Assembly (NCBI RefSeq): GCF_018449515.1
Contig: NZ_JAAVUQ010000002.1
Span: 124,001-188,000 of the forward strand
Length of the DNA stretch: 64,000 bases
Source of the DNA: Caballeronia sp. dw_19
Lineage (GTDB): Bacteria > Pseudomonadota > Gammaproteobacteria > Burkholderiales > Burkholderiaceae
Reading direction: 5' to 3'
In this document: positions 24,426 to 34,706 of the stretch, piece by piece
Position numbering within the stretch: position 1 is the first letter of the stretch
How the letters are laid out: each line of letters begins with the position of its first letter
The notes under the pieces: model-generated
The model's database searches: none
Told to the model about the DNA's origin: nothing
The model's input: the letters and a program-made list of their open reading frames with translations, nothing else
Made by a program: the position numbers and the translations under genes

Positions 24426-25631
24426 ATGACTATGTCCGGCCGTTTGTCGGCGAAGCTGGGGGTGCTGCGCATGGCGTTGAGCGCCGTGGCCGCGGTCACC
24501 ACAGTCACCGCGGTGTCGATTGTCACCGCACCTGCCGCGCACGCGGCGGACCCGGTGTCGATCAACATCGTGGACGTGGCGGGCAATCTGCAACTGACGC
24601 AGAAGGCGTTCGAGGCCTTCAAGGCGAAGTACCCGCAACTCGTCTCCAACATCACGTTCACCAATGCACCCGCGCCGCAGTTGCCCGGCAAGATCAAGGC
24701 GATGCAGGCAGCCGGCCGCTCGGACATCGACCTCGTGCTGACCGGTACGGACGCGCTTGCCGCGGGTATCGAACAAAAGCTCTGGATGAAACTGCTGCCG
24801 GATCAGGCCACCGCGTTCCCCGGCGTACTCGATAAATACGCGCGAGGTCCGCGCAAGATGCAGGACCTCGCGCAAGGCTACGGGATAGAAGTGACGTACA
24901 TGCCGGCGGGTCCGTTGATCGAATACAACCCCGCCAAAGTGACCGATCCGCCGAAAACGCCTGCCCAATTGCTCGCGTGGTGCAAGGCGCATCCGGACAA
25001 GCTGATCTATGCACGCCCGGCTAATTCCGGTCCCGGCCGCACCTTCCTGATGGGCTTGCCGTATGTGCTCGGCGACAAGAACCCGCAAGACCCGATCAAT
25101 GGCTGGGACAAGACCTGGGCCTTTCTCAAGCAACTGAACGATTGCATTCCTTACTACCCGGGCGGTACGTCGGCGGTGATGAAGGAACTGGGCGAAGGCT
25201 CGCGCGACATGACGGTGACGGTCACCGGCTGGGACATCAACCCGCGCGCGCTTGGCCTCGTGCCGGCCGAATACAAGGTCCAGGCCTTCGACAACATGAC
25301 GTGGGTCGACGACGCCCATTACATGGTGATCCCGAACGGCGTGCCGAAGGAAAAGCTCGACGTGCTCTACAAGATGATGAACTTCATGCTTGAACCCGCA
25401 CAGCAGGCAATGACCTTCGACGACGGTTATTTCTATCCGGGTCCGGCAGTGAAGGGCGTGACGATCGATCAAGCCCCGGCGAAGAGCCAGGACGTGATCA
25501 AGAAGTACGGCCGGCCGGAATACGCGAAGCTGCTCGCCGATCGTCCGCATGTGGTGCCGCTGAGCGCCACCGCGATGGTCGCCGCGTTCCAGAAGTGGGA
25601 CCGCGAGATCGGGTCGCAGAAGTCGAAGTAG
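24426..25631 (+). CDS. ABC transporter periplasmic binding protein (SBP_bac_1-like)
   Basis: A 401-aa exported receptor. The signal peptide is long (about 41 residues, cleavage after AHA), and the mature part starts ADPVSINIVDVAG. A GAGGAGA site precedes ATG 24426. It is the first gene of an operon with an ATPase, two permeases and galactarate dehydratase. From that context it probably binds an aldarate or other sugar acid; the fold alone does not show this. A structured 98-bp spacer follows and may set a higher dose of this subunit. Confidence 0.87.
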   Translation: MTMSGRLSAKLGVLRMALSAVAAVTTVTAVSIVTAPAAHAADPVSINIVDVAGNLQLTQKAFEAFKAKYPQLVSNITFTNAPAPQLPGKIKAMQAAGRSDIDLVLTGTDALAAGIEQKLWMKLLPDQATAFPGVLDKYARGPRKMQDLAQGYGIEVTYMPAGPLIEYNPAKVTDPPKTPAQLLAWCKAHPDKLIYARPANSGPGRTFLMGLPYVLGDKNPQDPINGWDKTWAFLKQLNDCIPYYPGGTSAVMKELGEGSRDMTVTVTGWDINPRALGLVPAEYKVQAFDNMTWVDDAHYMVIPNGVPKEKLDVLYKMMNFMLEPAQQAMTFDDGYFYPGPAVKGVTIDQAPAKSQDVIKKYGRPEYAKLLADRPHVVPLSATAMVAAFQKWDREIGSQKSK

Positions 25632-25648
25632 CGGAGTAGTTTTTACGG

Positions 25649-25702
25649 CCGTGCGATGCCTTGATCATTGCTTCAAGCGATTAAGTCAAGTTCGTCGCAC
25701 GG
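25649..25702 (+). promoter_or_regulatory. Nested hairpin in the spacer between receptor and ATPase genes
   Basis: An outer 8-bp stem (CCGTGCGA 25649-25656 with TCGCACGG 25695-25702) encloses a second short stem (CTTGA / TCAAG). Such structures after a binding-protein gene often protect the upstream message or reduce read-through. That role is inferred here. Confidence 0.45.
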
Positions 25703-25729
25703 TGTCGTTCTTAGCCTCAGGAACCTGCC

Positions 25730-26809
25730 ATGAAGCATCAGTTTGATGAGTTGCGTCTTGATTCGGTCAGCCGCAGTTTCATGAACGCCGAAGGTCAGGC
25801 GGTCGCGGCGCTCCGTGGTCTTGCCTTGAACATCCAGCGCGGCGAATTCATCGCGTTGCTCGGGCCGTCCGGATGCGGCAAGTCCACCGCGCTCAATTGC
25901 ATCGCCGGCTTGCAACCGCTGACCGGCGGACGGATCTGGCTCGACGACCAGCGTATCGACGTCCTGCCGCCGGAAAAACGCGGCTTCGGCATGGTGTTCC
26001 AGAACTACGCGCTGTTCCCGCATATGTCCGTGCTCGACAACGTCGGTTTCGGTCTCAAGATGCGCGGCGTCGCGAAGAGCGAAGCTGCCCGTCGCGCGTA
26101 TGAAGCGCTGCAGATGGTGCAGCTTGTCGGTCAGGAGAAGAAGCTGCCGGGGCAGTTGTCCGGTGGCCAGCAGCAGCGTGTTGCCATTGCGCGGGCGATC
26201 GTGATCGAACCGGCGCTCGTGCTGATGGACGAACCGCTGTCGAATCTCGATACCAAGTTGCGCATTGAAATGCGTGCGGAGATCCGGCGCATTCACAGTC
26301 AGCTCGGCCGCGCAACGATCTACGTGACCCACGACCAGGACGAAGCATTATCGATGGCCGACCGCATTGTCGTGATGCGGGAGGGCACCGTGCAGCAGGT
26401 TGCGTCGCCGAAGGAAATCTATGAACGGCCCGGCAACCTGCATGTCGCGCGCTTCATGGGGTATCGGAACGTGGCGCAATTTACGCTCGAAGGCATGCAG
26501 GGTGAAGGCGTGGCCGTAAGCTCGGACGGCGTGCGGCTGATCGGCATGCCGATGGCCGGTTTCGACAGCAAGCGCGTGAGCGTCGCGATGCGTCCCGAAG
26601 ACCTGGAGCGCGCCGCGCCCGGCGCCGAGAATGCGTTCAATGCAGAGGTGCTGACGGTGGAATACGGCGGCCACGATTCGCTGATTCGCGTGAAGGCCGC
26701 GTTCGGCAATCTGTGGGCGCGCGTGACGGGTGACGTGGCGGTGGGCGAACCCATTTGCCTGCGCGTTCCGCCAGCGCGCACACTGGTGTACGACGGGGAA
26801 ACGCCATGA
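25730..26809 (+). CDS. ABC transporter ATP-binding protein (PotA/UgpC-like)
   Basis: A 359-aa importer ATPase. Walker A GPSGCGKST is near residue 45, the signature is LSGGQQQR, Walker B is LVLMDEP followed by LSNLDTKLR, and the switch His is in VTHDQDEA. A TOBE-like C-terminal domain follows from about 285. Its stop overlaps the first permease start (ATGA). It should energise the two permeases that follow. Confidence 0.9.
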   Translation: MKHQFDELRLDSVSRSFMNAEGQAVAALRGLALNIQRGEFIALLGPSGCGKSTALNCIAGLQPLTGGRIWLDDQRIDVLPPEKRGFGMVFQNYALFPHMSVLDNVGFGLKMRGVAKSEAARRAYEALQMVQLVGQEKKLPGQLSGGQQQRVAIARAIVIEPALVLMDEPLSNLDTKLRIEMRAEIRRIHSQLGRATIYVTHDQDEALSMADRIVVMREGTVQQVASPKEIYERPGNLHVARFMGYRNVAQFTLEGMQGEGVAVSSDGVRLIGMPMAGFDSKRVSVAMRPEDLERAAPGAENAFNAEVLTVEYGGHDSLIRVKAAFGNLWARVTGDVAVGEPICLRVPPARTLVYDGETP

Positions 26810-27687
26810 ACTCGCCAACCGTTCCGCTTCCTTCAACGGTCCCACGCGACGCCAAGGCGTGGCTGGTTTCTCCCGCGCTGATCTTCATCCTCGCGCTGTT
26901 CGTTTATCCGTTCGTGTACGGCCTCGTGCTGTCGTTCCAGCCGATGAACGGCGGCTCCGCGTTCGCCAACTACATCGCCTTTTTCACCGATACCGCGATG
27001 TGGCCCACGATCATCGTGACCTTGAAGCTCGCGGTGCCGGCGACGATCATCAACGTGGGCCTGTCGGTTCCGGTCGCATTTGCTTTGCGCCGGAATTCGC
27101 CGTATCAGAAGTTCGTGACCACGTTGCTGGTGATTCCGGTGACATTGGGCACGGTGCTGATCGCCGATGGCATGCTGACCTATTTCGGCCCGAACGGCTG
27201 GTTCTCGCAGGCGGTGCATGGACTGCATTTATATAGCGATGAAGTGCGTCTCACGCATAACTATTGGGGCGTGTTGATATCGCTGATCGTGTCGGGTTTT
27301 CCGTTTGCTTTTCTGCTGACGCTCTCATATGTGACCGGCATCGACCCGACGCTTGCGCGCGCTGCGGCAACCCTGGGGGCAAGTCCCTGGGAGCAGTTTC
27401 GACAGATCTACCTGCCGCTGCTGATGCCCGGGCTGACCATGGCTGCGTGTTTGTCGTTCGTGCAGGCGTTCTCGGTGTTTCCATCGGCAGTGCTGCTCGG
27501 TGCTCCGGCCGGACCCACGCGGGTGATCTCGATCGCCGCCGCCGAAGCCGCGTTCGAAAGCTACGATTATTCCCTCGCCTCCGCGATAGCGATGGTGATG
27601 GGCTTTGTGCAGTTGCTGGTGGTGGCAGGCATGCTGAGCGCGCGCCGCTTCTTCTACACGGGTCCGGTGACCGGAGGTAAAGGCTGA
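26806..27687 (+). CDS. ABC transporter permease 1
   Basis: A 293-aa inner-membrane permease. The first membrane segment is near residues 23-45 (PALIFILALFVYPFVYG), and the EAA loop reads RAAATLGASPWEQF followed by IYLPLLMPG. ATG 26806 overlaps the ATPase stop by 4 bp and is preferred over the open frame upstream, which lies inside the ATPase gene. It pairs with the following permease. Confidence 0.9.
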   Translation: MNSPTVPLPSTVPRDAKAWLVSPALIFILALFVYPFVYGLVLSFQPMNGGSAFANYIAFFTDTAMWPTIIVTLKLAVPATIINVGLSVPVAFALRRNSPYQKFVTTLLVIPVTLGTVLIADGMLTYFGPNGWFSQAVHGLHLYSDEVRLTHNYWGVLISLIVSGFPFAFLLTLSYVTGIDPTLARAAATLGASPWEQFRQIYLPLLMPGLTMAACLSFVQAFSVFPSAVLLGAPAGPTRVISIAAAEAAFESYDYSLASAIAMVMGFVQLLVVAGMLSARRFFYTGPVTGGKG

Positions 27688-28622
27688 TGGCAACCGATAA
27701 TCATGCACCTGCCTGGACCGCTTCCACTCATGCCTCGGCTCCTCGCGACAGCCGCAACGACGGTGCGCAACCGGCCAAGCCGATGAAACCGCGCTTAAGC
27801 CTTGGGGACCGGCTCTGGAAGATGTTCGTCTGGGGCGCGATGGCATTCTTCCTGTTCAATGTCCTGTTGCTGATTGCAACCGTTGCCGTCAACTCCGTCG
27901 CGACGCGCTGGTTCGGCACGTTGTTGCCGCCGGGATTCACGCTGCACTGGTATGCGCAGGCATGGAGCGACTTCCAGCTTGCGAGCGTGTTGTGGGTGAC
28001 GATCGAGGTGGTTGGCGCAGTGGTGATCCTGTCGATCGCACTGGGCGTGCCGGCCGCATATGCGCTTGCCCGCGTGCAATTTCGAGGCAAGCGTTTCGCC
28101 ATGCTGGTGTTCCTGCTGCCGCTGATGGTCCCGCCCGTCACCTACGGCATTCCGATGGCAACCGTCATGTACAAGGTCGGTCTTGCCGGAACATTGAGCG
28201 GCGTGATCCTGGCGAACATGGTGCCCGCGCTGCCGTTCGTCATTCTCGTGATGACGCCGTTCATTGAACAGATCGATCCGAATCTTGAAGCAGCCGCACG
28301 TATCTTCGGGGCGAACACGGCGAAGTATTTCCGCTATGTACTGCTGCCGCTGCTGATGCCGGGCATGTTGGCTGCGGGCTTGCTGGTGCTCGTTCGCACT
28401 ATCGGCATGTTCGAACTGACGTTCTTTACCGCCGGGCCGACCACGCAGACGCTGGTGGTCGCGCTGTACTACGCGGTCTTTTCGACGGGTGTGCGTGCGC
28501 CTCAATCCATCGATGCAATGGCGATGATCTACATGGCGATCACCCTGGTATGGGTACTGATCGCGCTGCAGTTCGTCAGCCCGACGCAACTCGTTTCACG
28601 CGTCAAGGAACAGCGGCAGTGA
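27687..28622 (+). CDS. ABC transporter permease 2
   Basis: A 311-aa inner-membrane permease with a polar N-terminal extension of about 45 residues before the first membrane segment. The EAA loop reads EAAARIFGANTAKYF followed by VLLPLLMPG. Its ATG shares one base with the previous stop (TGATG), so translation is coupled. It lies 42 bp ahead of the dehydratase gene in the same operon. Confidence 0.9.
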   Translation: MATDNHAPAWTASTHASAPRDSRNDGAQPAKPMKPRLSLGDRLWKMFVWGAMAFFLFNVLLLIATVAVNSVATRWFGTLLPPGFTLHWYAQAWSDFQLASVLWVTIEVVGAVVILSIALGVPAAYALARVQFRGKRFAMLVFLLPLMVPPVTYGIPMATVMYKVGLAGTLSGVILANMVPALPFVILVMTPFIEQIDPNLEAAARIFGANTAKYFRYVLLPLLMPGMLAAGLLVLVRTIGMFELTFFTAGPTTQTLVVALYYAVFSTGVRAPQSIDAMAMIYMAITLVWVLIALQFVSPTQLVSRVKEQRQ

Positions 28623-28664
28623 TGGGCGAGTAGTCGCGAGTAGTCACCTTAAGGTTCGATTGAA

Positions 28665-30218
28665 ATGGAACAGTCTCCTCTCTACATTCGGGTTCATCCT
28701 CAGGACAATGTGGCGATCGTCGTCAACGACGGCGGCTTGCCTGAAGGCGCTGTGTTCGCCGATGGTCTCGTGTTGCGCGAGCGTGTACCGCAAGGCCATA
28801 AAGTGGCGCTCGCCGATCTGGCCGAGAGCGAAGCCGTGGTGCGCTATAACGTGGTGATCGGGTACGCATTGAAGGACTTGCCCAAAGGAAGCTGGATCAA
28901 CGAACACGTGATCCGGATGCCGGAGCCGCCGGGTCTGGAGGACCTTCCGATCGCCACGCGAGCGGCGCCCGAGATGCCGGCGCTGGAAGGGTTCACGTTC
29001 GAGGGGTATCGAAACGCCGACGGGTCGGTGGGGTCGCGCAACATCCTCGCGATCACCACGACCGTGCAATGTGTGTCGGGCGTGGTCGAGCATGCGGTCG
29101 CGCGGATCAAGGCTGAGTTGCTGCCGCGGTATCCGAACGTCGATGATGTTGTCGGGCTCGAACATACCTACGGTTGCGGTGTTGCTATCGATGCCCCCGA
29201 TGCCATGGTTCCTGTTCGCACCGTGCGCAACATCAGCCTGAATCCGAACTTTGGCGGCGAAGTGATGATCGTGAGCCTCGGGTGCGAAAAGCTGCAGCCC
29301 GAGCGCTTGATGCCCGTCGGCACAATTCCGATTGCGACGGCAGGGGACGATTCGAATGGCGATGTTGTCGTGCTGCAGGACAACGCGCACGTTGGTTTCC
29401 AGTCGATGATCGATTCCATCATGCGTACTGCTACGCGTCATCTCGAACGGCTGAACCAGCGGCGGCGCGAAACGTGTCCTGCCTCTGACCTCGTGATCGG
29501 CGTGCAGTGCGGCGGCAGCTATGCGTTCTCCGGACTTACGGCGAATCCCGCGGTAGGCTTCGCCACCGATCTGCTGGTGCGTGCGGGCGCGACGGTGATG
29601 TTTTCCGAAGTGACTGAAGTCCGCGACGGCGTCGACCAATTGACGAGCCGCGCCGCCAACGCCGAGGTTGCGCAGGCGATCATCCGCGAGATGCAGTGGT
29701 ACGACACATATCTGAAGCGTGGCGGCGCGGACCGCAGCGCGAACACGACGCCGGGAAACAAGAAAGGCGGGTTGTCGAATATTGTCGAGAAGGCGATGGG
29801 TTCGATCATCAAGTCCGGCAACTCGGCTATCTCGGGCGTGCTGTCGCCCGGCGAGAAGGTGAAGCAGAAGGGCCTGATCTTCGCGGCAACGCCCGCGAGC
29901 GATTTCATCTGCGGCACGCTGCAGGTCGCCGCGGGTATCAATCTGCATGTGTTCACCACGGGGCGAGGCACGCCGTATAGTCTGGCAGAGGTACCTGTCA
30001 TCAAGGTCGCGACACGCTCCGATCTGGCACGCCGCTGGCATGACTTGATGGATGTCGATGCGGGTCGCATTGCAACCGGCGACGCGACGATTGAAGACGT
30101 AGGTTGGGAGCTGTTCCGCTTGATGCTGGACGTGGCGAGCGGGCGCAAGGAGACATGTGCCGAGCATTTGAAACTGCATAACGCGCTTACTTTGTTTAAT
30201 CCGGCGCCGGTAACGTGA
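28665..30218 (+). CDS. garD: Galactarate dehydratase (UxaA/GarD family)
   Basis: A 517-aa enzyme expected to dehydrate galactarate (mucate) to 5-dehydro-4-deoxyglucarate. It has the GarD layout: an N-terminal SAF-type domain (about residues 1-90) and the large altronate/galactarate dehydratase domain with [20 protein letters not shown] and [14 protein letters not shown]. Length and motifs match GarD better than altronate dehydratase, though other aldarates are possible. It is the last gene behind an ABC importer, pointing to uptake and use of an aldarate. The later pathway enzymes are not in the window. A strong terminator follows. Confidence 0.85.
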   Translation: MEQSPLYIRVHPQDNVAIVVNDGGLPEGAVFADGLVLRERVPQGHKVALADLAESEAVVRYNVVIGYALKDLPKGSWINEHVIRMPEPPGLEDLPIATRAAPEMPALEGFTFEGYRNADGSVGSRNILAITTTVQCVSGVVEHAVARIKAELLPRYPNVDDVVGLEHTYGCGVAIDAPDAMVPVRTVRNISLNPNFGGEVMIVSLGCEKLQPERLMPVGTIPIATAGDDSNGDVVVLQDNAHVGFQSMIDSIMRTATRHLERLNQRRRETCPASDLVIGVQCGGSYAFSGLTANPAVGFATDLLVRAGATVMFSEVTEVRDGVDQLTSRAANAEVAQAIIREMQWYDTYLKRGGADRSANTTPGNKKGGLSNIVEKAMGSIIKSGNSAISGVLSPGEKVKQKGLIFAATPASDFICGTLQVAAGINLHVFTTGRGTPYSLAEVPVIKVATRSDLARRWHDLMDVDAGRIATGDATIEDVGWELFRLMLDVASGRKETCAEHLKLHNALTLFNPAPVT

Positions 30219-30258
30219 TCGGCAGGCTATTGAAAATAGCTGCGGAGTTGCTTACATG

Positions 30259-30296
30259 ACCGCTGCCAGCCGATGAATATATCGGCTGGCAGCGGT
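30259..30296. terminator. Strong hairpin terminator after garD
   Basis: A perfect 16-bp stem (ACCGCTGCCAGCCGAT at 30259-30274 with its complement at 30281-30296) closes the loop GAATAT. A pyrimidine-rich run (GGTCTCTTTCTCCC) follows. It separates the garD operon from the convergent LysR gene. Confidence 0.85.
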
Positions 30297-30389
30297 GGTC
30301 TCTTTCTCCCTCGCTTTACCCATTCTTCGTTTCATTTCCTCAGAAGTAATCACACTGGTGTTTCGATACCCGTTGCATCGGCCTTTGAA

Positions 30390-31262
30390 CTACAACTGTT
30401 TCGTATAACTGATAAATTCACGTACAGCAGGCGCACGCTCATGCTGGCGAAATGCCATAGCGACTTCCGATACGATCGGTTTTCCAGTAATCGCCTTATA
30501 AACCACGCCTGGAAGTGAAACACAATCGCTGAGCGTGCGCGGCACTACCGCGACATTTCCCCCTAGCGAGACACAAGCCAGTACTGCGGCCAACGGTCCT
30601 GGCCTCTGGCCCAACTGCGGTTGAAAACGCCCCCTGCGCCCGACCTCAAACGTCCCGAAGTCCTGCTCAGGCAACGCAAAAACACAGTCACGCAATTGGG
30701 CGGGAGAAATGCTTGCCGATTCCGCCAGCAGTGAGTCTGCAGGAATGGCCAGAATGAAATGATCGCGATACAGCGTGATCGCCTGGATTCCCTCTGGATA
30801 ATGCATGGGCGGCCTGACATACGCGACGTCGATAAGACCTTCAGCAAGCATGGCCGGCACCCGGTCCATCGCAAGTTCGCTAAGGACTATCTCTATGCGG
30901 GGGTTGTCACGGCGAAATCCCCTAATGGTGTTTTGAAGCACACCCGCAAATGCCGCCGACGCGACGTATCCCACCTCGATCCGGCCCAGCTCTCCGCGCT
31001 CGGCAAGCGCGGCAAGTTCCTGCCCGCGTGACAAGTGGGCAAGGGCGGCCAGCGCTTCGGGCAAGTAAGCCTCTCCTGCCGCAGTCAACGCAACGCTGCG
31101 TTTGGTCCGATGAAACAGACGCACGTTCAATAGCCGCTCGGTTTCCTGAATCTGCTTGGTGAGCGAGGGCGGTGCAATGTCCAGTTCCTCAGCCGCGCGG
31201 GCGAAGTGGAGGTGCCTGGCAACACAAACGAAGCATCGGATATGACGAAGTTCGAGTTTCAC
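30390..31262 (-). CDS. LysR-type transcriptional regulator
   Basis: A 290-aa regulator with an N-terminal helix-turn-helix (LRHIRCFVCVARHLHF, then AAEELDIAPPSLTKQIQ) close to the CatR/BenM-like group, and a C-terminal effector domain. It starts at GTG 31262. It is divergent from the MFS exporter gene, with a short AT-rich promoter between them, so it probably controls that gene and perhaps the amidase behind it. Confidence 0.88.
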   Translation of the reverse strand: MKLELRHIRCFVCVARHLHFARAAEELDIAPPSLTKQIQETERLLNVRLFHRTKRSVALTAAGEAYLPEALAALAHLSRGQELAALAERGELGRIEVGYVASAAFAGVLQNTIRGFRRDNPRIEIVLSELAMDRVPAMLAEGLIDVAYVRPPMHYPEGIQAITLYRDHFILAIPADSLLAESASISPAQLRDCVFALPEQDFGTFEVGRRGRFQPQLGQRPGPLAAVLACVSLGGNVAVVPRTLSDCVSLPGVVYKAITGKPIVSEVAMAFRQHERAPAVREFISYTKQL

Positions 31263-31330
31263 TGTATTAACATTTTCGTGAATAATTCTGTGATCTTACG
31301 TTAGTGACGGTTAATACGGTTATAGATAGT

Positions 31331-33001
31331 ATGACCACCATCAATTTCCTCCCGGTGGTGGTTTCCATGTTTCGAAGAAGTCCGCTCATAAATCATGAGC
31401 AGCCTCCAGATGGTCCTTCGCCTGCGGACAACGAGCGTTCACAGGACACGGATTCCAGCCCGGCGTCGAGCAGGCGGGCAGCGCGATTCGTTTTGGGCAC
31501 CGCCTCGGCAACCTGCGCGCTGATCGTTCTCGATACCAACGTGGTCGCCGTTTCCCTGCCGTCGATCGCTCGATCGTTCCACGTGGGTTTTGCTGACGTC
31601 GAATGGGTCGTGAGTGCGTACATGGTCGCCTTTGCATCGTGCTTGCTGGCCGCCGGCGGCATAGCCGATCGCTTCGGCCGAAAGAAACTGATGATGATCG
31701 GCCTGGGTGTCTTCTGCCTGGCATCGCTCGGATGCGGGCTTGCACCTACCGCGCTTTTCCTGAATCTCGCTCGTGCGGTAAAAGGCGTGGGCGCGTCAAT
31801 GTTGCTGACTGCTGCGCTCGCCGTGATAGCCAATACCTTCCAGGACGGACCCGATCGCGCGCGCGCCTGGGCCGTATGGGGCATGTGCATGGGGCTGGCG
31901 ACCACGGTCGCGCCGTTAGTCGGCGGCGTGATTACGCAGTGGTTCGGGTGGCGGTGGATCTTCCTCCTGAACTTGCCTGTCTGCTCGGTGCTCGCCTGGT
32001 GCGTGCACCGCTCTATCCGCGAGTCACGCAACCCCCAAGCCGGGGCAATCGACGTAATGGGGAGCCTGTTGTTCGGCGTCTCTTTGGCACTTGGCATCTG
32101 GGCGCTGATCGGAACACAAACAGACGGTTGGCAAAGTCTGCCCACAATAGCCCGGTTCTCAGGATGCGCAGGATTACTTATCGCATTTCTGAAGCTGGAA
32201 AAGAACCGCCGTCACGCGATGATCGACTTGTCGCTGTTTCGTCAGGCGCGTTTTGTTGCCGCGGTGCTTAGCATGTTCGGCTATGCAGCCTGTGCTCAGG
32301 TCATGATGACGTTCCTGCCGCTGTATCTGCAGAACGCATTCGGATGGCCGGCCGTTAGCGCGGGCATCGGCATGCTTCCGTTTGCCACTGCCATGATCGC
32401 GGGTCCCTACATAGGGGCGTGGCTTGCGGGCCGGTTTTCCAGTGTCACGCTGCTGACCGTTGGGCTTGGCCTGATCGGCGCAGGGAATTTATTGACCGCG
32501 TCAGTAGCAATGGATCAAAGGTACTGGCTGGTCGCACTCGGCATGATCGTCACGGGTTGTGGTGCCGGCATACTGAACGGTGATACGCAGAAGGCGATCA
32601 TGGCGTGCGTTCCGCCTAATCGAACCGGCATGGCTTCCGGCATCAGTACGACCACGCGGTTTACCGCGATCGTCACGTCAGTAGGGGTGCTTGGCGCCGT
32701 GCTTGCATCGCGGACTCAGACGGCACTCGACTTAGCCTTGGTTAATGCTCCCGCGGTAAAGCATTCGCTTGGTGCCGACTTCATGTCCAGATTGCTAGCC
32801 GGCGACGCGGTTCACGCGACCGAGCATTTAGCACCAGCCGCAAAGGTGTTCCTGGCAGCTGCGGCCCCGGCAAGTTTCGCTAGTGGCTTCGCCTCGGCGC
32901 TGTACGTTGCGGGCGTGCTCGCCCTGGTCATTGCTGCGATTGTATGGAGTTTGGCTGGCCGGCGCATGCGTCCTGCGACGCAACCGCTTGGAGGTAGATG
33001 A
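31331..33001 (+). CDS. MFS transporter, DHA2 family (14 TM, EmrB/QacA-like)
   Basis: A transporter of about 556 aa. Motif A is seen as GGIADRFGRKKLM between TM2 and TM3, and the motif C region is RAVKGVGASMLL and onwards. The early LDTNVVAVSLPSIARSF segment (TM1) is the DHA2 signature. About 14 hydrophobic segments fit drug:proton antiporters. The start is uncertain: GTG 31304, ATG 31331 and ATG 31367 are all in frame and none has a strong ribosome-binding site. A divergent LysR gene probably regulates it. Confidence 0.85.
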   Translation: MTTINFLPVVVSMFRRSPLINHEQPPDGPSPADNERSQDTDSSPASSRRAARFVLGTASATCALIVLDTNVVAVSLPSIARSFHVGFADVEWVVSAYMVAFASCLLAAGGIADRFGRKKLMMIGLGVFCLASLGCGLAPTALFLNLARAVKGVGASMLLTAALAVIANTFQDGPDRARAWAVWGMCMGLATTVAPLVGGVITQWFGWRWIFLLNLPVCSVLAWCVHRSIRESRNPQAGAIDVMGSLLFGVSLALGIWALIGTQTDGWQSLPTIARFSGCAGLLIAFLKLEKNRRHAMIDLSLFRQARFVAAVLSMFGYAACAQVMMTFLPLYLQNAFGWPAVSAGIGMLPFATAMIAGPYIGAWLAGRFSSVTLLTVGLGLIGAGNLLTASVAMDQRYWLVALGMIVTGCGAGILNGDTQKAIMACVPPNRTGMASGISTTTRFTAIVTSVGVLGAVLASRTQTALDLALVNAPAVKHSLGADFMSRLLAGDAVHATEHLAPAAKVFLAAAAPASFASGFASALYVAGVLALVIAAIVWSLAGRRMRPATQPLGGR

Positions 33002-33115
33002 GCAAATACTTACCCCTCTTGCCATTATTGTCTCAGGTCAAGTGACTGGCATACTAAGGCATTAGCGCGCTTAGGCCACGGAACACGCGGAACACACACC
33101 GGGATTATTCACGAG

Positions 33116-34471
33116 ATGACTGAACCAGCAAACGCATTTACCCTGCTCGACATCCGCCGTGCTGTCGAGAGCGGGGTTCTGACAATCCAGCAAAGCATTG
33201 AAGCCGCCGATAAGGCCGCCCGGCAAACCCAACCGTGGTTGCACGCATTCAGTTATCTGCCGGACGCGCCGGTGGTCAATCAAGCCGACATAGGCTTGCC
33301 GCTCGCGGGTGTTCCCATCGGCATAAAGGATCTCATCGACACGGCGGACATGCCAACCGAGTACAACTCGCCGGCGTACGCGGGCCGCACGCCCGACACT
33401 GATGCGGTACTTGTGGCGCGCTTGCGGCAAGCAGGCGGAACCATCGTAGGAAAGACGGTGACAACAGAGTTCGCCTGGCGCCACCCGGGTCCAACGGTCA
33501 ATCCATGGAATGAAAAGCATACGCCCGGCGGCTCGTCCAGCGGCTCCGCCGCGGCTGTGTCAGCGGGGATTGTTCCTCTTGCATTCGGGACGCAGACGTT
33601 TGGTTCCGTTATTCGCCCCGCGGCGTATTGCGGTGTCGTGGGGTTCAAGCCGACCTATGGGAGCATTGCCAGAACCGGTGTGTTGCCGCTGGCGCCATCG
33701 CTGGATCACGTCGGAATGTTCACTGCCAACGTCGCGGATGCGGCGTACGCCTTTAAAGTCGTAGCGGGTTCCGACGATCAGGACTTTCACTATTCTCACG
33801 TATGCAGCAAGAACAAAAGCCAGGGCAACGACGGCAGTGCGGTCATCCGTATCGGCATGCTGCGCAGGCAAGTCGGCACTGCGATGGAACCCGCTCAGGA
33901 CAACGCGCTGGCGCGACTGGCGGCACAACTGAAAGCCGATGGAGCGGACGTCGTCACGGTCGACTTGCCGGCGGAACTGGAGGACATGGGGGCGCTGGTA
34001 TGGGCGATATTGGCGGTCGAAGCGGCGCTGGTGCATGGCGCGCTTCTGGACCGGTCGCCCGGCCTCATCAGTTCGGTCATGACGTCGTTGATCAACGAGG
34101 GCCGCGGCGTATCGAGTGTCGACTATGCGCGAGCGAGGGCTGCGCAGGTGCGGCTGGCCCATCTCTTTGACCGCTGGTTGCTGGAAGACATGCGTCTGGA
34201 TGTACTTCTCGTCGCGCCGGCCCCAGGGGAAGCGCCTGTCGGACTCGCCTATACCGGCGACGCTTCGATGTGCGCTCCATGGACATTCCTGGGCGTTCCC
34301 GCCATCAGTCTACCGATCGCCCTCGGGGCCGCCGGTCTTCCGCTCGGCGCTCAACTGATCGGCGCGGCGCAACACGACGAGCGTTTGCTCGCGGTTGCAG
34401 AGTGGGTGGAAGCGCGAGCGGGCTGGAAGGCTGTAAAGCTGCAGGCAAAAGGCGGTCCGGACAGCGCCTGA
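33116..34471 (+). CDS. Amidase signature family hydrolase
   Basis: A 451-aa amidase. The Ser-cisSer-Lys triad can be placed: Lys71 in GIKDLID, the cis-Ser in GGSSSGSAAAV (residues 138-148) and nucleophile Ser164 in GTQTFGSVIRPA. The last motif has Phe where the usual GGS-I-R-I-P form has Gly, a small deviation that may affect substrate choice. It follows the MFS gene by 114 bp in the same direction. The substrate is unknown; the family includes nicotinamide, indoleacetamide and allophanate hydrolases. Confidence 0.88.
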   Translation: MTEPANAFTLLDIRRAVESGVLTIQQSIEAADKAARQTQPWLHAFSYLPDAPVVNQADIGLPLAGVPIGIKDLIDTADMPTEYNSPAYAGRTPDTDAVLVARLRQAGGTIVGKTVTTEFAWRHPGPTVNPWNEKHTPGGSSSGSAAAVSAGIVPLAFGTQTFGSVIRPAAYCGVVGFKPTYGSIARTGVLPLAPSLDHVGMFTANVADAAYAFKVVAGSDDQDFHYSHVCSKNKSQGNDGSAVIRIGMLRRQVGTAMEPAQDNALARLAAQLKADGADVVTVDLPAELEDMGALVWAILAVEAALVHGALLDRSPGLISSVMTSLINEGRGVSSVDYARARAAQVRLAHLFDRWLLEDMRLDVLLVAPAPGEAPVGLAYTGDASMCAPWTFLGVPAISLPIALGAAGLPLGAQLIGAAQHDERLLAVAEWVEARAGWKAVKLQAKGGPDSA

Positions 34472-34706
34472 CTGTTTAGAGTCCGGCCGCGTGCAGGGCG
34501 TATGACGGATCAAGTCGACTCTCGTGCTCTCGCCCAAATCCGTGCATCTGCATCGTGCACGTTGTGAACGCCGGACGCACGACACGTTCTACGGATAAGA
34601 CCAGGAAACCGTAGAATGCGAAGGCATTCGGACAAAACATCCGTGACTGTACGCAGCCGTTCGTTGCGCAGCAACACGGGAGGTCCTCCATGTCGGGAGC
34701 AGTCCT

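Noticed and set aside
24210-25550. A 446-codon - strand frame opposite the binding-protein gene
   Set aside because: The + strand frame has a signal peptide, ribosome-binding site and family match; the antisense frame has none.
28644-30179. A 511-codon open frame antisense to garD
   Set aside because: It mirrors the codon structure of a well-supported gene in high-GC DNA and shows no recognisable protein features.
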